Positions 1-10,933 of a DNA stretch of 64,000 nucleotides are shown one piece after another (positions within the stretch are counted from its first letter, which is position 1; each line of letters starts with the position of its first letter). Under the pieces are notes generated by a model. The model had not been told where the DNA came from and did not search any database. It was given only the letters and a program-made list of their open reading frames with translations. The stretch spans positions 120,571 through 184,570 of the forward strand of contig NZ_JAJCTH010000006.1 of assembly GCF_020594515.1 (NCBI RefSeq). Direction: 5' to 3'. A program made the position numbers and the translations under genes. The DNA comes from Rhodoferax sp. U2-2l (GTDB taxonomy: Bacteria > Pseudomonadota > Gammaproteobacteria > Burkholderiales > Burkholderiaceae_C).

Positions 1-3000
1 CGCTTTGGCCGAGGTGGAAGCCATCAGCCGCGACCCGCGCAGCGTGTTGCGCGACATTGCCGCCGCCATTGTGGCGTTTCGGGATGCGCTGGCGGCACGC
101 CAGGCGGCGCAATACGACCTGGGTGAGCGCATGAAAGAGCTGGCTTGCTCGTTCGACATCTCGCGCCTGACCGAGAACGACGACATCAGCGAGGGTGAAC
201 TGCTGCAGCGGGTCACCGCGCGTCTGCCCGCGGCGATGCGTTACCCGGAGCAGGCGGTGGCCTGTATCCAGAGCGGAGCGATGGTGGTCGGTGCGCCCGA
301 AGCACTGCAACAGCCTCGCACCCTGGACGCCCGCTTTGGTGGTGCCAGCGGCGTGCCGGCGCACCGCGTGTGTGTGGCCTACGTGGGGGCGCTGCCCGGC
401 GACGTGAGTGAGCCGTTTTTGCCCGAAGAGCAGGCCTTGCTGGACGCCGTGAGCCAGCGGCTGAACAAATGCCTGGCGCTACGCCGCGCCCGTGCCGCCG
501 AGGCGGAGGCGCAAGCGCTGATGCACGCCATCGTCGAGCAGGCGGGCAGTGCCATCAATCTGGTGGAGTTGCCCTCGCTGCGCATGGTGCAGGTCAACGC
601 GGCCTGTTGCCAGATTCTGGGCTACAGCCGCGAGGAACTGCTGCAGATGACGCTGGCCGACTATCAGGCGGTGCCCGATCTGCAGGCCATGCAACGGCGG
701 GTGGCCCAGGTCGTGGCCGCCGGGCGGGCACGCTTTGAGAACCGCTACCGCCGCAAGGACGGGCAGGTGGTGGACGTGCTCATCAACGTCAGCACCATCA
801 CCCAGCAAGGGCGCGACTACCTGGTGGCGCTGTGGGAAGACATCACCGAGAAGAAACAGGCCGACCTGGCGCTGCGCAAACTGACGCTGGCGGTGGAGCA
901 AAGCCCGCACGCGGTGGTGATCACCGACGTGCAGGCGCGCATCGAATTTGTCAACGACGCCTTTGTCAGCCAGACCGGCTACAGCCGCGACGAGGTGCTG
1001 GGCCAGAACCCGAAGATGTTGAGTGCGGGTAAAACCCCGGCCGAGGTCTACCGCCAGATGTGGCAGGCCCTGTCGCAGGGTGAGCATTGGAGCGGCAAGT
1101 TCATCAACCGCACCAAAGCTGGCCAGGAGCGCACGGAGTCGGCCATCATCACCCCGCTGCGCGATGCCGGCGGCCAGATCTGCCATTACGTGGCGGTCAA
1201 GGAAGACATCACCGAACGCCAGCGCACCGAAGACGAACTGCGCAAGCTCTATCTGGCGGTCGAGCAAAGCCCCGAGAGCATCGTCATCACCAACCTCAAC
1301 GCCGAGATCGAGTACGTCAACCAGGCCTTCACCCGCACCACCGGCTACAGCCGCGAAGAGGCCATCGGCGCCAACCCGCGCCTGCTCAAGACCGGCAAAA
1401 CCCCGCCTGGCACCTACCCGGACATGTGGGCCACGCTCACGCGCGGGGACACCTGGAGCGGCATCCTGTTCAACCGTCGCAAGGACGGCAGCGCGTACGA
1501 GGAAGAGGCGCACATCACCCCGGTGCGCCAACCCGATGGCCAGATCACCCACTACCTGGCCATCAAGGAAGACGTGACCGAGAAGCGGCGCATGACGCAG
1601 GAGCTGGCGCAGTACCGCGCGCACCTGGAAGACCTGGTGGCCCAGCGCACCGCCGACCTGGAAGCAGTGTCTGAGGCGCTGCGCCTGGCGGGTGAAGAGC
1701 AGGTGGCGATTTTCGAGACCGCCACCTCGGGCATGGCGCTGATCCGCGACCGTGTTTTCGAGCGCTGCAACCGGCGCCTGTGCGAACTGTTTGGCTGGCC
1801 CGAAGGCAGCATGGTGGGCCAGCGCACCACGGTCTGGTACAGCGACGCCGAGGCCGAGGCGATGGGCGGCGACCCGGTGTACGAGGTGATCTGGCATGGG
1901 TCGCCGCATACCCGCGAGCAGCAGCTCAAACGTCGGGATGGCAGCCTGTTCTGGGCCCGCCTGACCGGCAAGGCGGTGGATGTGAGCGACCGCAGCAAGG
2001 GCAGCGTGTGGGTGGTGGACGATATTTCTGAAGAGCGTGCCACCGCCGAGGCCATGCGCCGCGCCAAGGAGCTGGCCGAGGACGCAGCCCGCACCAAGGC
2101 CGAGTTTCTGGCCAACATGAGCCACGAAATCCGCACCCCCATGAACGCGGTGATCGGCATGACGCACCTGATGCTCAAGACCGAGCTGCTGCCGCGCCAG
2201 CGCGACTACATGCGCAAGATCATGGACTCGGGCCAGCACCTGCTGGGCATCATCAACGACATTCTGGATGTCTCCAAAATTGAGGCGGGCAAGCTGACCA
2301 TCGAACACATTGCTTTTGATCTGGAAAAAGTGCTGGGCAATGTCGGTAACCTGATCGGTGAAAAAGTGGCCGCCAAGGGGCTGGAGCTGATCTTTGACGT
2401 GGACCGCCAGGTGCCCAATAACCTGGTGGGCGACCCGCTGCGCCTGAGCCAGGTGCTCATCAACTACGCCAACAACGCTGTCAAGTTCACCGACCACGGC
2501 GAAGTGGATGTGCTGGTGCGCGTGCGTGAGCAGACCGCTGAGGACGTGCTGCTGTACTTTGCCGTGCGCGACACCGGCATCGGCATCGCGCAGGAGCACC
2601 AGGCGCAACTGTTCGAGTCGTTCAAACAGGCCGACTCGTCCACCACCCGCCACTACGGCGGCACCGGGCTGGGGCTGTCGATTGCCAAACAACTCTCGAC
2701 CATGATGCAGGGCGAGGTGGGGGTGGAGAGTGTGCCCGGCCAAGGCAGCACCTTCTGGTTCACGGCACGCCTGGGCCTGGGCGTGGCCGCCGAGGCGCCG
2801 CGCATCCTGAGCGCCGACCTGCAAGGCTGCCGCGCGCTGGTGGTGGACGACAACGACAACGCCCGCGCGGTGTTGCGCGACATGCTCGAGGGCATGGGGT
2901 TTGCCGTGGACGAGGTGGACGGCGGGCCGGCCGCCATCCACGCCGTGGACCAGGCCGAGTCGCAGGACCGGCCGTTTGACTTTGTGTTTCTGGACTGGCA

Positions 3001-4294
3001 GATGCCCGGCATGGACGGGATCGAAGTGGCCCGGCGCCTCAAAGAGCGGCCCCTGCGGCACCCGCCGCACCAGGTGATGGTGACCGCGTTTGGCCGTGAA
3101 GAAGTGCTCAGGGGGGCCGAGCAAGCCGGTCTGGAAGATGTGCTGATCAAACCCGTCAACCCCTCCATGCTGTTTGAATGCGTGATGAGCCTGATGGGTC
3201 AGGCCCCCGCCCAGCGGCGCGCTGCCATAGACGCGCCCACCCTGAGTGCCGAACACCTCGCCAGCATCAAAGGCGCGCGTATTTTGCTGGTGGAAGACAA
3301 CGACCTGAACCAGGAAGTGGCCATGGAGCTGCTGCGTGATGCCGGTTTCATCGTCGACCTGGCGGAAAACGGCGAGGTGGCGATCCAGAAATTGGCACGT
3401 GGCAACTTTGACCTGTTGCTGATGGACATGCAGATGCCGGTGATGGACGGTGAAACCGCCACCCGCCAGCTGCGCCAGATGCCTGCGTACGCCCAGCTGC
3501 CCATCATCGCCATGACCGCCAACGTGCAGGAGAGCGACCGCCAGCGCTGCCTGGCAGCCGGCATGAACGACCATATTGCCAAACCGATCGACCCAGACCG
3601 GCTGTGGCAAACCCTGTTGCAGTGGATCCAACCGCAGGCCAATCACCTCACCGCGCACGCCAGCCTGCCGCCCGTGCCCGCCCCCGCAGAGGGCGGTGTG
3701 GAAATTCCTGCCAACATTGCCGGTCTGGACACGGCCTTGGGGCTGCGCCGGGTGCTGGGTAAAAAGGCCTTGTACCTGTCGATGCTGCGGCGTTTTGTGG
3801 CCGGGCAAAAGCCGCTGATGGTGGCCTTGCAGGACGCGCTGGACCAAGACGACCTGGCCACCGTGGAGCGCCTGGCGCACACCACCAAAGGCACAGCGGG
3901 CAGCATTGGTGCCCGGGAAGTCCAGACGCTGGCGGCCGATGTCGAGATGGCAGCCGGGCAGGGCGGCCCGCGTGCCGCGCTGCAGTCGCGCATCCAGGCG
4001 CTGGCGGCGCCGCTGGCTGAGCTGATCCGTGCGCTGGAGCAGGCCCTGCCAGCCGAGGCCACGCGGGTCAAGGTGGCGGTGGACCCGGCCCGGCTGAAAG
4101 AAGTCTGTGCCCGGCTGGAGGCCCTGTTGGCCTACGATGACTCTGCTGCGGTGGAGGTGGTCAGCGACAACGCCGACCTGCTGGACGCGGCCTTTGGGCC
4201 GCACTACCGTCAAATTGACAACGCCGTCAAGGCCTTCGACTTTGAGGCCGCTTTGCAAGCCCTCCAGGCCGGTCGTGACAGCATGCCCGGGTGA
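1..4294 (+). CDS. Hybrid sensor histidine kinase with four PAS, two REC and one HPt domain (5' partial)
   Basis: Multistep phosphorelay kinase; the reading frame is open to the left edge, so the N-terminus is missing. Numbering from the first in-frame TTG (position 5), visible order is: GAF-like region about 40-165, PAS about 165-285, 290-410 and 410-530, a short coiled stretch, PAS about 570-680, HisKA with phospho-acceptor His707 in [14 protein letters not shown], HATPase with GTGLGLS, REC1 (Asp997), REC2 (Asp1141) and a C-terminal HPt with His1292 in [13 protein letters not shown]2 and PAS3 are very alike, suggesting internal duplication. No membrane segment is visible in this part. Its stop overlaps the GTG of the HD-GYP gene, so that protein is the likely partner. 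The signal sensed is unknown. Confidence 0.93.
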   Translation, partial: ALAEVEAISRDPRSVLRDIAAAIVAFRDALAARQAAQYDLGERMKELACSFDISRLTENDDISEGELLQRVTARLPAAMRYPEQAVACIQSGAMVVGAPEALQQPRTLDARFGGASGVPAHRVCVAYVGALPGDVSEPFLPEEQALLDAVSQRLNKCLALRRARAAEAEAQALMHAIVEQAGSAINLVELPSLRMVQVNAACCQILGYSREELLQMTLADYQAVPDLQAMQRRVAQVVAAGRARFENRYRRKDGQVVDVLINVSTITQQGRDYLVALWEDITEKKQADLALRKLTLAVEQSPHAVVITDVQARIEFVNDAFVSQTGYSRDEVLGQNPKMLSAGKTPAEVYRQMWQALSQGEHWSGKFINRTKAGQERTESAIITPLRDAGGQICHYVAVKEDITERQRTEDELRKLYLAVEQSPESIVITNLNAEIEYVNQAFTRTTGYSREEAIGANPRLLKTGKTPPGTYPDMWATLTRGDTWSGILFNRRKDGSAYEEEAHITPVRQPDGQITHYLAIKEDVTEKRRMTQELAQYRAHLEDLVAQRTADLEAVSEALRLAGEEQVAIFETATSGMALIRDRVFERCNRRLCELFGWPEGSMVGQRTTVWYSDAEAEAMGGDPVYEVIWHGSPHTREQQLKRRDGSLFWARLTGKAVDVSDRSKGSVWVVDDISEERATAEAMRRAKELAEDAARTKAEFLANMSHEIRTPMNAVIGMTHLMLKTELLPRQRDYMRKIMDSGQHLLGIINDILDVSKIEAGKLTIEHIAFDLEKVLGNVGNLIGEKVAAKGLELIFDVDRQVPNNLVGDPLRLSQVLINYANNAVKFTDHGEVDVLVRVREQTAEDVLLYFAVRDTGIGIAQEHQAQLFESFKQADSSTTRHYGGTGLGLSIAKQLSTMMQGEVGVESVPGQGSTFWFTARLGLGVAAEAPRILSADLQGCRALVVDDNDNARAVLRDMLEGMGFAVDEVDGGPAAIHAVDQAESQDRPFDFVFLDWQMPGMDGIEVARRLKERPLRHPPHQVMVTAFGREEVLRGAEQAGLEDVLIKPVNPSMLFECVMSLMGQAPAQRRAAIDAPTLSAEHLASIKGARILLVEDNDLNQEVAMELLRDAGFIVDLAENGEVAIQKLARGNFDLLLMDMQMPVMDGETATRQLRQMPAYAQLPIIAMTANVQESDRQRCLAAGMNDHIAKPIDPDRLWQTLLQWIQPQANHLTAHASLPPVPAPAEGGVEIPANIAGLDTALGLRRVLGKKALYLSMLRRFVAGQKPLMVALQDALDQDDLATVERLAHTTKGTAGSIGAREVQTLAADVEMAAGQGGPRAALQSRIQALAAPLAELIRALEQALPAEATRVKVAVDPARLKEVCARLEALLAYDDSAAVEVVSDNADLLDAAFGPHYRQIDNAVKAFDFEAALQALQAGRDSMPG

Positions 4295-5481
4295 ACGCCA
4301 TGGAACCCATTGCCTCGTCCAAACCCACCGTGCTGGTGGTGGATGACACGCCCGACAACCTGGCCCTGGTCAGCAGCCTGCTGCGTGAAGACTACCTGGT
4401 GCGGGTCGCCAACAACGGCGAAAAAGCCCTGCGCATCGCCACCTCCGACCAACCGCCTGATTTGATCTTGCTGGACATCATGATGCCCGGCATGGACGGC
4501 TACGAGGTGTGCCGCCGCCTCAAGGCCGACCCCAAGGCGCGCGACATCCGGGTGATTTTTCTCACCGCCAAAGCCGAGGTGGAAGACGAGCGCAAAGGCT
4601 TCCAGATGGGTGCCGTGGACTACATCACCAAACCCATCAGCCCGCCCATTCTGCAAGAGCGCGTGAAAATTCACCTGGCGCTCAAAGCCTCGGCCGATTT
4701 CCTGCGCGACAAAGCCGACTACCTGGAGCAGGAAGTCAACCGGCGCACCCGGGAGGTGATGGCCATTCAGGACGTGACCATCCTGGCCATGGCCTCGCTG
4801 GCCGAAACCCGCGACAGCGACACCGGCAACCACATCCGGCGCACCCAGTATTACGTGAAGGCGCTGGCGCAGCAGTTGCGCACGCACCCGCGGTTTGCGG
4901 TTTACCTGACCGATGCCAACATCACCATGCTGTTCAAGTCGGCACCGCTGCACGACATTGGCAAGGTGGGCATTCCGGACCGCATTTTGCTCAAACCCGG
5001 GCGCTACGAGCCGCATGAGTTTGCGATCATGAAGCGCCACACCAACCTGGGCCATGAGGCCATCGAACACGCCGAAAAAGCGCTGGGCATTGATGTGGGT
5101 TTTTTGCGCACGGCCAAAGAGATTGCCCTGTCGCACCAGGAGAAGTGGGACGGCAGCGGCTACCCGAAGGGCCTGGCGGGCGAGGCCATCCCGATCAGCG
5201 CGCGGCTGATGGCGCTGGCCGATGTGTATGACGCATTGATCAGCCGCCGCGTCTACAAGGACGGCATGTCCCATGAGAAAGCCACGGAGATCATTGTCGA
5301 AGGCCGGGACAAACACTTTGACCCCGATGTGGTGGATGCGTTTGTGCGCATTCAGGACGAGTTCAAGGCGATTGCTGCGCGCTTTACCGATACCGACCTG
5401 GACATGACCAAAAAAGCCGAGGAACTGGCCCTGTTCCAGAGGCCAACTGCCACGCCTACGCGTCCATCGAGCAGCACCTGA
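4291..5481 (+). CDS. Response regulator with HD-GYP domain (c-di-GMP phosphodiesterase)
   Basis: A 396-aa REC-HD-GYP protein predicted to hydrolyse cyclic di-GMP when phosphorylated. REC occupies about residues 12-130 with the acceptor Asp62 in [12 protein letters not shown] helical linker follows, then HD-GYP about 150-350 with [10 protein letters not shown], the later [11 protein letters not shown] and the ALADVYDAL segment, so the metal and GYP signature residues are present. The GTG start at 4291 overlaps the kinase stop (GTGA), implying translational coupling; ATG 4300 in the same frame is an alternative start. It pairs with the upstream hybrid kinase. It converges on a REC-GGDEF gene with the opposite predicted activity. 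Confidence 0.93.
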   Translation: MNAMEPIASSKPTVLVVDDTPDNLALVSSLLREDYLVRVANNGEKALRIATSDQPPDLILLDIMMPGMDGYEVCRRLKADPKARDIRVIFLTAKAEVEDERKGFQMGAVDYITKPISPPILQERVKIHLALKASADFLRDKADYLEQEVNRRTREVMAIQDVTILAMASLAETRDSDTGNHIRRTQYYVKALAQQLRTHPRFAVYLTDANITMLFKSAPLHDIGKVGIPDRILLKPGRYEPHEFAIMKRHTNLGHEAIEHAEKALGIDVGFLRTAKEIALSHQEKWDGSGYPKGLAGEAIPISARLMALADVYDALISRRVYKDGMSHEKATEIIVEGRDKHFDPDVVDAFVRIQDEFKAIAARFTDTDLDMTKKAEELALFQRPTATPTRPSSST

Positions 5482-5511
5482 CTCACCGCCACCGGCTTGG
5501 TGGTGAAGGTT

Positions 5512-5581
5512 GTCATCCCGGACCAGATCCGGGATCCATGAACCCCGGGGCCATGGATGGCGGGTCGTGACCCGCCGGATT
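5512..5581. repeat. Dispersed intergenic hairpin repeat, copy 1
   Basis: Between the convergent HD-GYP and GGDEF genes. It holds one stem-loop with arms ATCCCGG (5515-5521) and CCGGGAT (5529-5535), and a second with arms GGCGGGTC (5559-5566) and GACCCGCC (5569-5576). The motifs GTCAT, ATCCATG and ATGGATG..GGGTCGT recur in a second copy at 10151-10221. Resembles short dispersed repeats common in this bacterial family; it could also end transcription from either side. Confidence 0.65.
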
Positions 5582-5627
5582 TCATGCTGTGCGCTGGCTT
5601 GGCAGCGTGGCCGTTTGGTGGCGCAGG

Positions 5628-6551
5628 TCAGGATTGGGCCACGGGGGCGCAGGCGATGCGGTTGCGTCCGCTGGCTTTGGCGCGGTACAGCTGCGCGTCG
5701 GCGCTGGCCAGCAGGGCGCCAGCGTCTGAGATGGCATTGCCAGGCAGCTTGGTGGCGCAACCCACCGACACCGTCACCACCGGCGCAGCGCTCGAGTCGG
5801 CGTGGATCAGACCTTGCTGTTCCACCGCCGTGCACAGCCGCTGGGCGATCAGGGCCGCACCAGGGGCATCGGTTTGCGCCAGGATCACCACAAACTCCTC
5901 GCCACCCAAGCGGGCCAGCAGGTCAGAAGGCCGCTGGATCACCTGCGCCATGGCGGCGGCCACCTTTTGCAGGCAGATATCGCCACCGCCGTGGCCGTAG
6001 TGGTCGTTGTACTGCTTGAAAAAATCGATGTCGATCATCAACAGCGACAGCGGCGTGGCCTCGCGCTGCGCACGCAAAAATTCGGTCTGCAACTGCTGAT
6101 CAAAACGTCGGCGATTCGGCAGGTGGGTCAGCGCGTCAATCATGGCCAGCGAGGCCAGCATGTCGGCATGTTGTTTCAGGGTGATATGGGTTCTGGCACG
6201 CAAACGCACAATGGCCGGGTTGAACGGCTTGCTGATGTAGTCGGCCGCGCCCAGATTCAGGCCAAACACTTCGTCGTCTTCGGTATCTTTGGCGGTGACG
6301 AAAATGACCGGGATGTGCTGGGTGGCCGGGGCCGACTTGAGCTGCCGGCAGACCTCATAGCCGTCCATGTCCGGCATCATCACGTCCAGAAAAATCAGGT
6401 CAGGCGGGTCAGACGTCACCAGCGCCAGGGCTTCCGCGCCGGAGTTGGCAAACTGCACCTCGTAGTCGTTGATCAGGGCTTCGCCCAGCACTTCAACATT
6501 GTCTGGAATGTCGTCCACCACCAGAACGCGGGGTTTTGCGGCTTGGGCCAT
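5628..6551 (-). CDS. Response regulator with GGDEF domain (diguanylate cyclase)
   Basis: A 307-aa REC-GGDEF protein predicted to make cyclic di-GMP from two GTP. REC covers about residues 8-125 (acceptor Asp in FLDVMMPDMDG). The GGDEF domain covers about 140-305 with the active-site loop GGEEF. An RxxD inhibitory site (RPSD) lies five residues before that loop, so product feedback inhibition is expected. The ATG at 6551 follows the stop of the upstream hybrid kinase by 19 bases, so the two are one transcription unit. Architecture matches PleD/WspR-like regulators. It converges on a REC-HD-GYP gene, making the locus able to push c-di-GMP in both directions. Confidence 0.93.
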   Translation of the reverse strand: MAQAAKPRVLVVDDIPDNVEVLGEALINDYEVQFANSGAEALALVTSDPPDLIFLDVMMPDMDGYEVCRQLKSAPATQHIPVIFVTAKDTEDDEVFGLNLGAADYISKPFNPAIVRLRARTHITLKQHADMLASLAMIDALTHLPNRRRFDQQLQTEFLRAQREATPLSLLMIDIDFFKQYNDHYGHGGGDICLQKVAAAMAQVIQRPSDLLARLGGEEFVVILAQTDAPGAALIAQRLCTAVEQQGLIHADSSAAPVVTVSVGCATKLPGNAISDAGALLASADAQLYRAKASGRNRIACAPVAQS

Positions 6552-6570
6552 GTCGGGCAGGTCTCTTGTC

Positions 6571-9500
6571 TTAAGGTTTTGGGGGCAGCTCGCCTTGGAA
6601 ACGCTGCAACGCCGCCAGGGCGTCCTTGAAGCGCATTTTCCGTACTGTGGTGCTGACCTGCATAAATTTAGCCGACAAATCGGTGTCTTTCACCAGGAGG
6701 TCGATCTGTTGGGCCACTTTCTTCGCACTCAGCATGTTCTGTTCGAGCAAACCTTGCAGCTCAGTCAACCTGCCGTGCAGCGCGGGCAGGTCGTCAAAGG
6801 GTTTGAGGGGCGCCTCAGCCAACGGGGCCGGTGCGGTGCTGGCCGTCCTGGCGTGCGCCTTGGGCGCGACCCACACCAGCAGCCGGGACACCAGTTCCTG
6901 GGGGTCAATGGGTTTGGAAATGTGGTCATCCATGCCGGCGCTGCGGCACGACTCGATGCTCTCGATCATGGCAGAGGCGGTGGTGGCAATGATGGGCAGA
7001 CCCCGACCGGCGCTGAGCTGGCGGATTTTTTGGGTGGCCTCAAACCCGTTCATGACCGGCATCTGCACATCCATCAGCACCGCGTCAAAGTGTTTTTTCT
7101 CAACCCAGGCCAGCGCCTGGGCGCCATCGTCGGCCAGCGTGACGCGTAGCCCCATGTTGTGCAGGAAGCCCTGGGCCACCAGCTGGTTGACAGGGTCGTC
7201 TTCCACCACCAGAATTTCCGCGCCGCGCAGGGGCGCTGCCAGGCTGACGTAGGGCGACTGGTCGACTTGTGCGTGGTGCAGCTCGGGCGCATCCGCCAAG
7301 TCATCGGACTCAAGGCGGCCAAAAACGGCGGTAAAGAAAAACGTGCTGCCTTGACCCAGCGTGCTGGCGACCCCGATCTGGCCGTTCATCATCTCGACCA
7401 GCCGCTTGGAAATCGACAAACCCAGCCCGGTGCCGCCAAAGCGCCGGGTAATGGATGAGTCGGCCTGGGTGAAGGGCGAAAACAGCGCATCGGCGTCGGT
7501 CAAGTCCATGCCGATGCCGGTGTCCGTCACCTCGAAGCGCAGCGGCACGGCAGCGGCATCGCTGTCCAGTGGCGGCGCCAGCGTCACGCGCAGGCGCACC
7601 TCGCCGTGCGAGGTGAACTTGACGGCGTTGCCCACCAGGTTGTTGAGCACCTGGCCCAGGCGCAGACTGTCACCGCGCAAAAGCAGCGGCACCTCGGGCG
7701 CCAGCTCGGTGTGCAGCTGCAGGCCTTTTTCTTCGGTTCTGAACTTGAACAGGCTCTCCGTGTGGTGCAGCACGTCGGCCAATCGGAAGGGTGCCAGCTC
7801 AAAGTGCAGGTGGCCGGCTTCGATCTTGGAGTAATCCAGAATGTCATTGATCAGCCCCAGCAAGGATTTGCCCGCCGCCTGCACTTTGTGCAGGTAGTCG
7901 CGTTGCTGCGGGCTCAGGTCGGACTCCAGCGTCAGCGTTGACAGACCGATGATGGCGTTCATCGGGGTTCTGATCTCGTGCGACATGTTGGCCAGGAAGG
8001 CGCTCTTGGCGGTGTTGGCGGCTTCAGCCGCCTGCTTGGCGTCTTGCAGGGCGTTCTGCTGTTCCTGCTCCTGGGTCACATCGCGGTCTACGCCGACCAT
8101 ACGCAGCACCTGACCGCTGTCGTCGTATTCGATGATGGAGGCCGAGCGGACGTAACGCACCTCACCGCCCGGCCACACGATGCGAAAGAGTTTGGCAAAC
8201 GGGGCGATTTTGGCTTTGGCAAGGTCCAGGCCGGCTTCTGCCAATGCCAAGTCTTCCGGGTGGACGCGGCTGCGCCAGAATGCGTAGGTCAGCGGTGCCT
8301 GGCGATCGGCCTCGGTCATGGCATATATTTCTTGCTGGCGGCGGTCCCATTCCAGATGGTCGTCGTTGAAATCCCAGACCCAGATGCCGATTTGTGCCGC
8401 TTCGCTGGCAAGCTTCAGACGCGTCAGCGCATCATTGAGCACTTGCTGCTGCTGCTGGCGCCGGGTTTGGTCTTCCAGCGCGACCACCACGTGCGGGCTG
8501 CCATTGAGCGCCAGCGTTGCCAGCGCGATTTGCACCGGCACGTCGTGGCCATTTTGGTGCAGTACCGGCGACGTTTGGCCGCCGTGCATCGGGCGCATGG
8601 TTGGCTGGCTCAGGAAGAACGCGCGCTGCTGCGGGTGCGCCGTCCGAAACCGTGGCGGGGTCAGATCGTCGACCGCGGTGCCGATCAGGCCACTGGCGTC
8701 CCGGCCGAGCAGGCTGCCAGCGGCCTGGTTGGCTTTTTGGATGATGCCTTGGGCGTCCACCAGCATCATCGCCACCGGGCTGGCTTCCAAAATCAGCATG
8801 GCATGCTGGTCACCTTCGCGCCGGGCTTGCAGTTTGGAAAAACGGTACATCCTGTGGGCACCGGCGGCGGTCAGCAGCAGCAGCAGGCCCGCCAGAGCCA
8901 GTAGCCCGGCGGCTTTTTGGCGCCAGTCACGCAGGTAATCGACCTCAGAGAGCGCCACGATGATGTGGAACGGTTCAACCGGCAGCTTGTGGGCGGTGTA
9001 GGTGCGTTCCATCCCGTCCAGCATCGAGGTGGCCACATAGGTCGCGGCTTTGGCCTGGCTGTTCAGCAGGTCTTGGAGTTGCGGTGCCACCGCTCGGTTG
9101 CCGACGGTGCCAGCTGGGTTGGTGTTGGGTGGATCGCGCAGAATTTCCCCCAGGGCCGTGCTCCGCAAGGCCACCAGGCCATGCGCACCCACGTCAACCG
9201 CGGAGAAGATGTTGGCCAGGTGCGCGATGTCAAGGCTGGCAACGAGCACGCCGGCAAAACTGCCATCCGGGTGGTTCGTGCGGCGCGCAAGCACGAGCAC
9301 CCATTTTTGGGACAAACGGGTGATGATCGGGCCGGAAAACACAACGCCCCCATTGGGCTCGTCACGGGCGCGAATGAAGTAGTCGCGGTCTGCCACACTG
9401 ATCGGGCTGATGCTGCCCGAGCCATAACGCAGCGTCCCTTGCGCGTCGATCACCCGGATGTCGGCCACGTCGGTGAACCAGGAGAGCTGCAGCTCAAGCT

Positions 9501-9792
9501 CGCGGTTGAGGCGCTCAGCGTCCATCGGGCCGCCGGCCAGCGCCTGGCCATAAAGCCGGCTGGAGACCTTGAGCAAGGTGTCCGCCTTGGTCAGTGCGGC
9601 GTCCACGTTTTCTGCCAGCAGGCGCGCCAGGCTTTGCGTGGAAGCGGTGGCCTGATCCTGGTAGCTGCGGTGCTCGAGCCAGATGACCAAAGCGGTCAAG
9701 CCGCAAATGACCAGCGCCACCAGCATGGCACTGCCCGCATAAGGCAGCCAGTCCGGGCGTGATCGCTCAGGTGCGGAGGAGGGGGAGGGCAT
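6571..9792 (-). CDS. Membrane hybrid sensor histidine kinase (Cache-PAS-PAS-HisKA-HATPase-REC)
   Basis: A 1073-aa inner-membrane kinase. A transmembrane helix (about 15-38) and a second (about 290-312) enclose a periplasmic region of about 250 residues with Cache-type character (RDYFIRARDEPNGGVVFSGP). Two PAS domains follow (about 325-440 and 455-580), then HisKA with His605 in [15 protein letters not shown], HATPase with GTGLGLS, and one REC with Asp908 in LMDVQMPVMNG. The last 75 residues form a helical tail where an HPt would be expected, but no HPt histidine motif is visible, so phosphotransfer may need an HPt elsewhere. It is the upstream partner of the GGDEF regulator. The ligand cannot be told from sequence. 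Confidence 0.93.
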   Translation of the reverse strand: MPSPSSAPERSRPDWLPYAGSAMLVALVICGLTALVIWLEHRSYQDQATASTQSLARLLAENVDAALTKADTLLKVSSRLYGQALAGGPMDAERLNRELELQLSWFTDVADIRVIDAQGTLRYGSGSISPISVADRDYFIRARDEPNGGVVFSGPIITRLSQKWVLVLARRTNHPDGSFAGVLVASLDIAHLANIFSAVDVGAHGLVALRSTALGEILRDPPNTNPAGTVGNRAVAPQLQDLLNSQAKAATYVATSMLDGMERTYTAHKLPVEPFHIIVALSEVDYLRDWRQKAAGLLALAGLLLLLTAAGAHRMYRFSKLQARREGDQHAMLILEASPVAMMLVDAQGIIQKANQAAGSLLGRDASGLIGTAVDDLTPPRFRTAHPQQRAFFLSQPTMRPMHGGQTSPVLHQNGHDVPVQIALATLALNGSPHVVVALEDQTRRQQQQQVLNDALTRLKLASEAAQIGIWVWDFNDDHLEWDRRQQEIYAMTEADRQAPLTYAFWRSRVHPEDLALAEAGLDLAKAKIAPFAKLFRIVWPGGEVRYVRSASIIEYDDSGQVLRMVGVDRDVTQEQEQQNALQDAKQAAEAANTAKSAFLANMSHEIRTPMNAIIGLSTLTLESDLSPQQRDYLHKVQAAGKSLLGLINDILDYSKIEAGHLHFELAPFRLADVLHHTESLFKFRTEEKGLQLHTELAPEVPLLLRGDSLRLGQVLNNLVGNAVKFTSHGEVRLRVTLAPPLDSDAAAVPLRFEVTDTGIGMDLTDADALFSPFTQADSSITRRFGGTGLGLSISKRLVEMMNGQIGVASTLGQGSTFFFTAVFGRLESDDLADAPELHHAQVDQSPYVSLAAPLRGAEILVVEDDPVNQLVAQGFLHNMGLRVTLADDGAQALAWVEKKHFDAVLMDVQMPVMNGFEATQKIRQLSAGRGLPIIATTASAMIESIESCRSAGMDDHISKPIDPQELVSRLLVWVAPKAHARTASTAPAPLAEAPLKPFDDLPALHGRLTELQGLLEQNMLSAKKVAQQIDLLVKDTDLSAKFMQVSTTVRKMRFKDALAALQRFQGELPPKP

Positions 9793-10265
9793 GGTGGATC
9801 ACTTCTTTTTCAAAATGCGTTGATTCGCACGTTGGGGGCGTGACAGCGACGCATCCTGAATTGAATGCGGTTGCGCCCGGCGGTCTGGCGGACATCGTCG
9901 CGCACGATGACCGAGTTGTTGATCAGCGGCCTGCAGGCGGACAAGGCCGGGACGCTTGCGACTAAGACCGGATGGATATTTGCTGTCATAAGCGCAAGGT
10001 TTTTGTGTCACGTTGATGATAGTGGCAGTCGGGCGCAGGCCGTGGGCACCAGATCGTCAGACTCAAGCCTGTTGACCTGAAGCGCGTTTGGGTTCATGGC
10101 AGTTGACTGGCATGGGTGGCGAAGTCGTCCCCGCAGAATGCAAGTCGGTTGTCATGGCGGGCTACCACCCGCAATCCATGCCGCCAGCAGTCATGGATGC
10201 CGGGTCGTAGTCCGGCATGACAAGTTTGTTCTCTCTCGTTAACGTCTGTCCACTGAGGAGCTTTG
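9793..10265. other. 473-base intergenic region between divergent genes
   Basis: Separates the kinase-GGDEF operon (-) from the phosphatase gene (+), so it should hold both promoters. No convincing coding frame, tRNA or conserved RNA was found. The right-hand third carries the second copy of the dispersed hairpin repeat (10151-10221). A GAGGAG ribosome-binding site at 10255-10260 serves the phosphatase gene. Confidence 0.6.
10151..10221. repeat. Dispersed intergenic hairpin repeat, copy 2
   Basis: Bounded by GTCATG (10151-10156) and its complement CATGAC (10216-10221). It contains stem arms GCGGG/CCCGC (10157-10161 and 10168-10172) and GCCGG/CCGGC (10199-10203 and 10212-10216), and shares ATCCATG and ATGGATGCCGGGTCGT-like motifs with copy 1 at 5512-5581. 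The two copies bracket the kinase-GGDEF operon. Confidence 0.65.
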
Positions 10266-10925
10266 ATGCAGTCCACCCAATTGAAGACCCCTGGTCACCC
10301 CTCTCGCCGCTGGTTTTTGCTGGCTGGTGCGGCTGCGGCCGGGGTGTTGCCCGCTCAGGGGCTGATGGCGGCTACCGACGCAGATCGCGTGTCGGGCGCA
10401 ACGCCTGCGTTGGACGAGGCGCTGCGTCGACTGCGCGGCGGTGGTGTGGTGGTGATGTTTCGTCACGCGTTGGCGCCCGGCACGTTTGACCCGCCGGAGT
10501 TCAAGGTGGGTGACTGCCGCACGCAGCGTAACCTGAACGCGGCGGGGCGCGCGCAAGCGCAGCGCATCGGGCGCTGGTTTGCCCGCCACGGGCTCACACC
10601 CGAATCGGTGCGCGCCAGTCCGTGGTGCCGGTGTCTGGACACCGCCACGCTGGCTTTTGGCACGGTGCAGCCTTGGGATGCTTTGGCCTCGCCCGTGGGC
10701 AGCGAAGCACCCCAGCGGCAAGCGCGCACCCAGATGTTGCAAGCGGCGCTGCACGCGGCCGCGGCACGCCCGGGTTTTCAGGTGTGGGTGACGCATGACT
10801 TTGTGGTGTCGGACCTGACCGGGTCTAACGCGCAGTCGGGCGAGGGGCTGGTGTTGCAGGCCGATGCGGCCGGTGACGTACAGATCGTGGCCCGGCTGAC
10901 GGCCATGTCTCATGCACCGGGGTGA
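10266..10925 (+). CDS. Exported histidine phosphatase family protein
   Basis: A 219-aa protein of the histidine phosphatase (phosphoglycerate mutase-like) superfamily. The N-terminus has a twin-arginine-like signal (SRRWFLLAG followed by an Ala-rich hydrophobic core), so periplasmic export through Tat is likely. The catalytic motif is MFRHALAPG (RHA rather than the common RHG), followed by ASPWCRCLDTA and a late VTHDFVV histidine. ATG 10266 is chosen because GAGGAG lies six bases upstream; a TTG three bases earlier is also open. The gene stands alone and converges on azlD. The substrate is unknown. Confidence 0.82.
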   Translation: MQSTQLKTPGHPSRRWFLLAGAAAAGVLPAQGLMAATDADRVSGATPALDEALRRLRGGGVVVMFRHALAPGTFDPPEFKVGDCRTQRNLNAAGRAQAQRIGRWFARHGLTPESVRASPWCRCLDTATLAFGTVQPWDALASPVGSEAPQRQARTQMLQAALHAAAARPGFQVWVTHDFVVSDLTGSNAQSGEGLVLQADAAGDVQIVARLTAMSHAPG

Positions 10926-10933
10926 CGATGGCG

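Noticed and set aside
479..4258. Very long open frame on the - strand opposite the hybrid kinase
   Set aside because: Composition is His/Gln/Arg-rich with no domain; it mirrors the codon bias of the real + strand kinase, which has clear PAS, kinase and receiver motifs.
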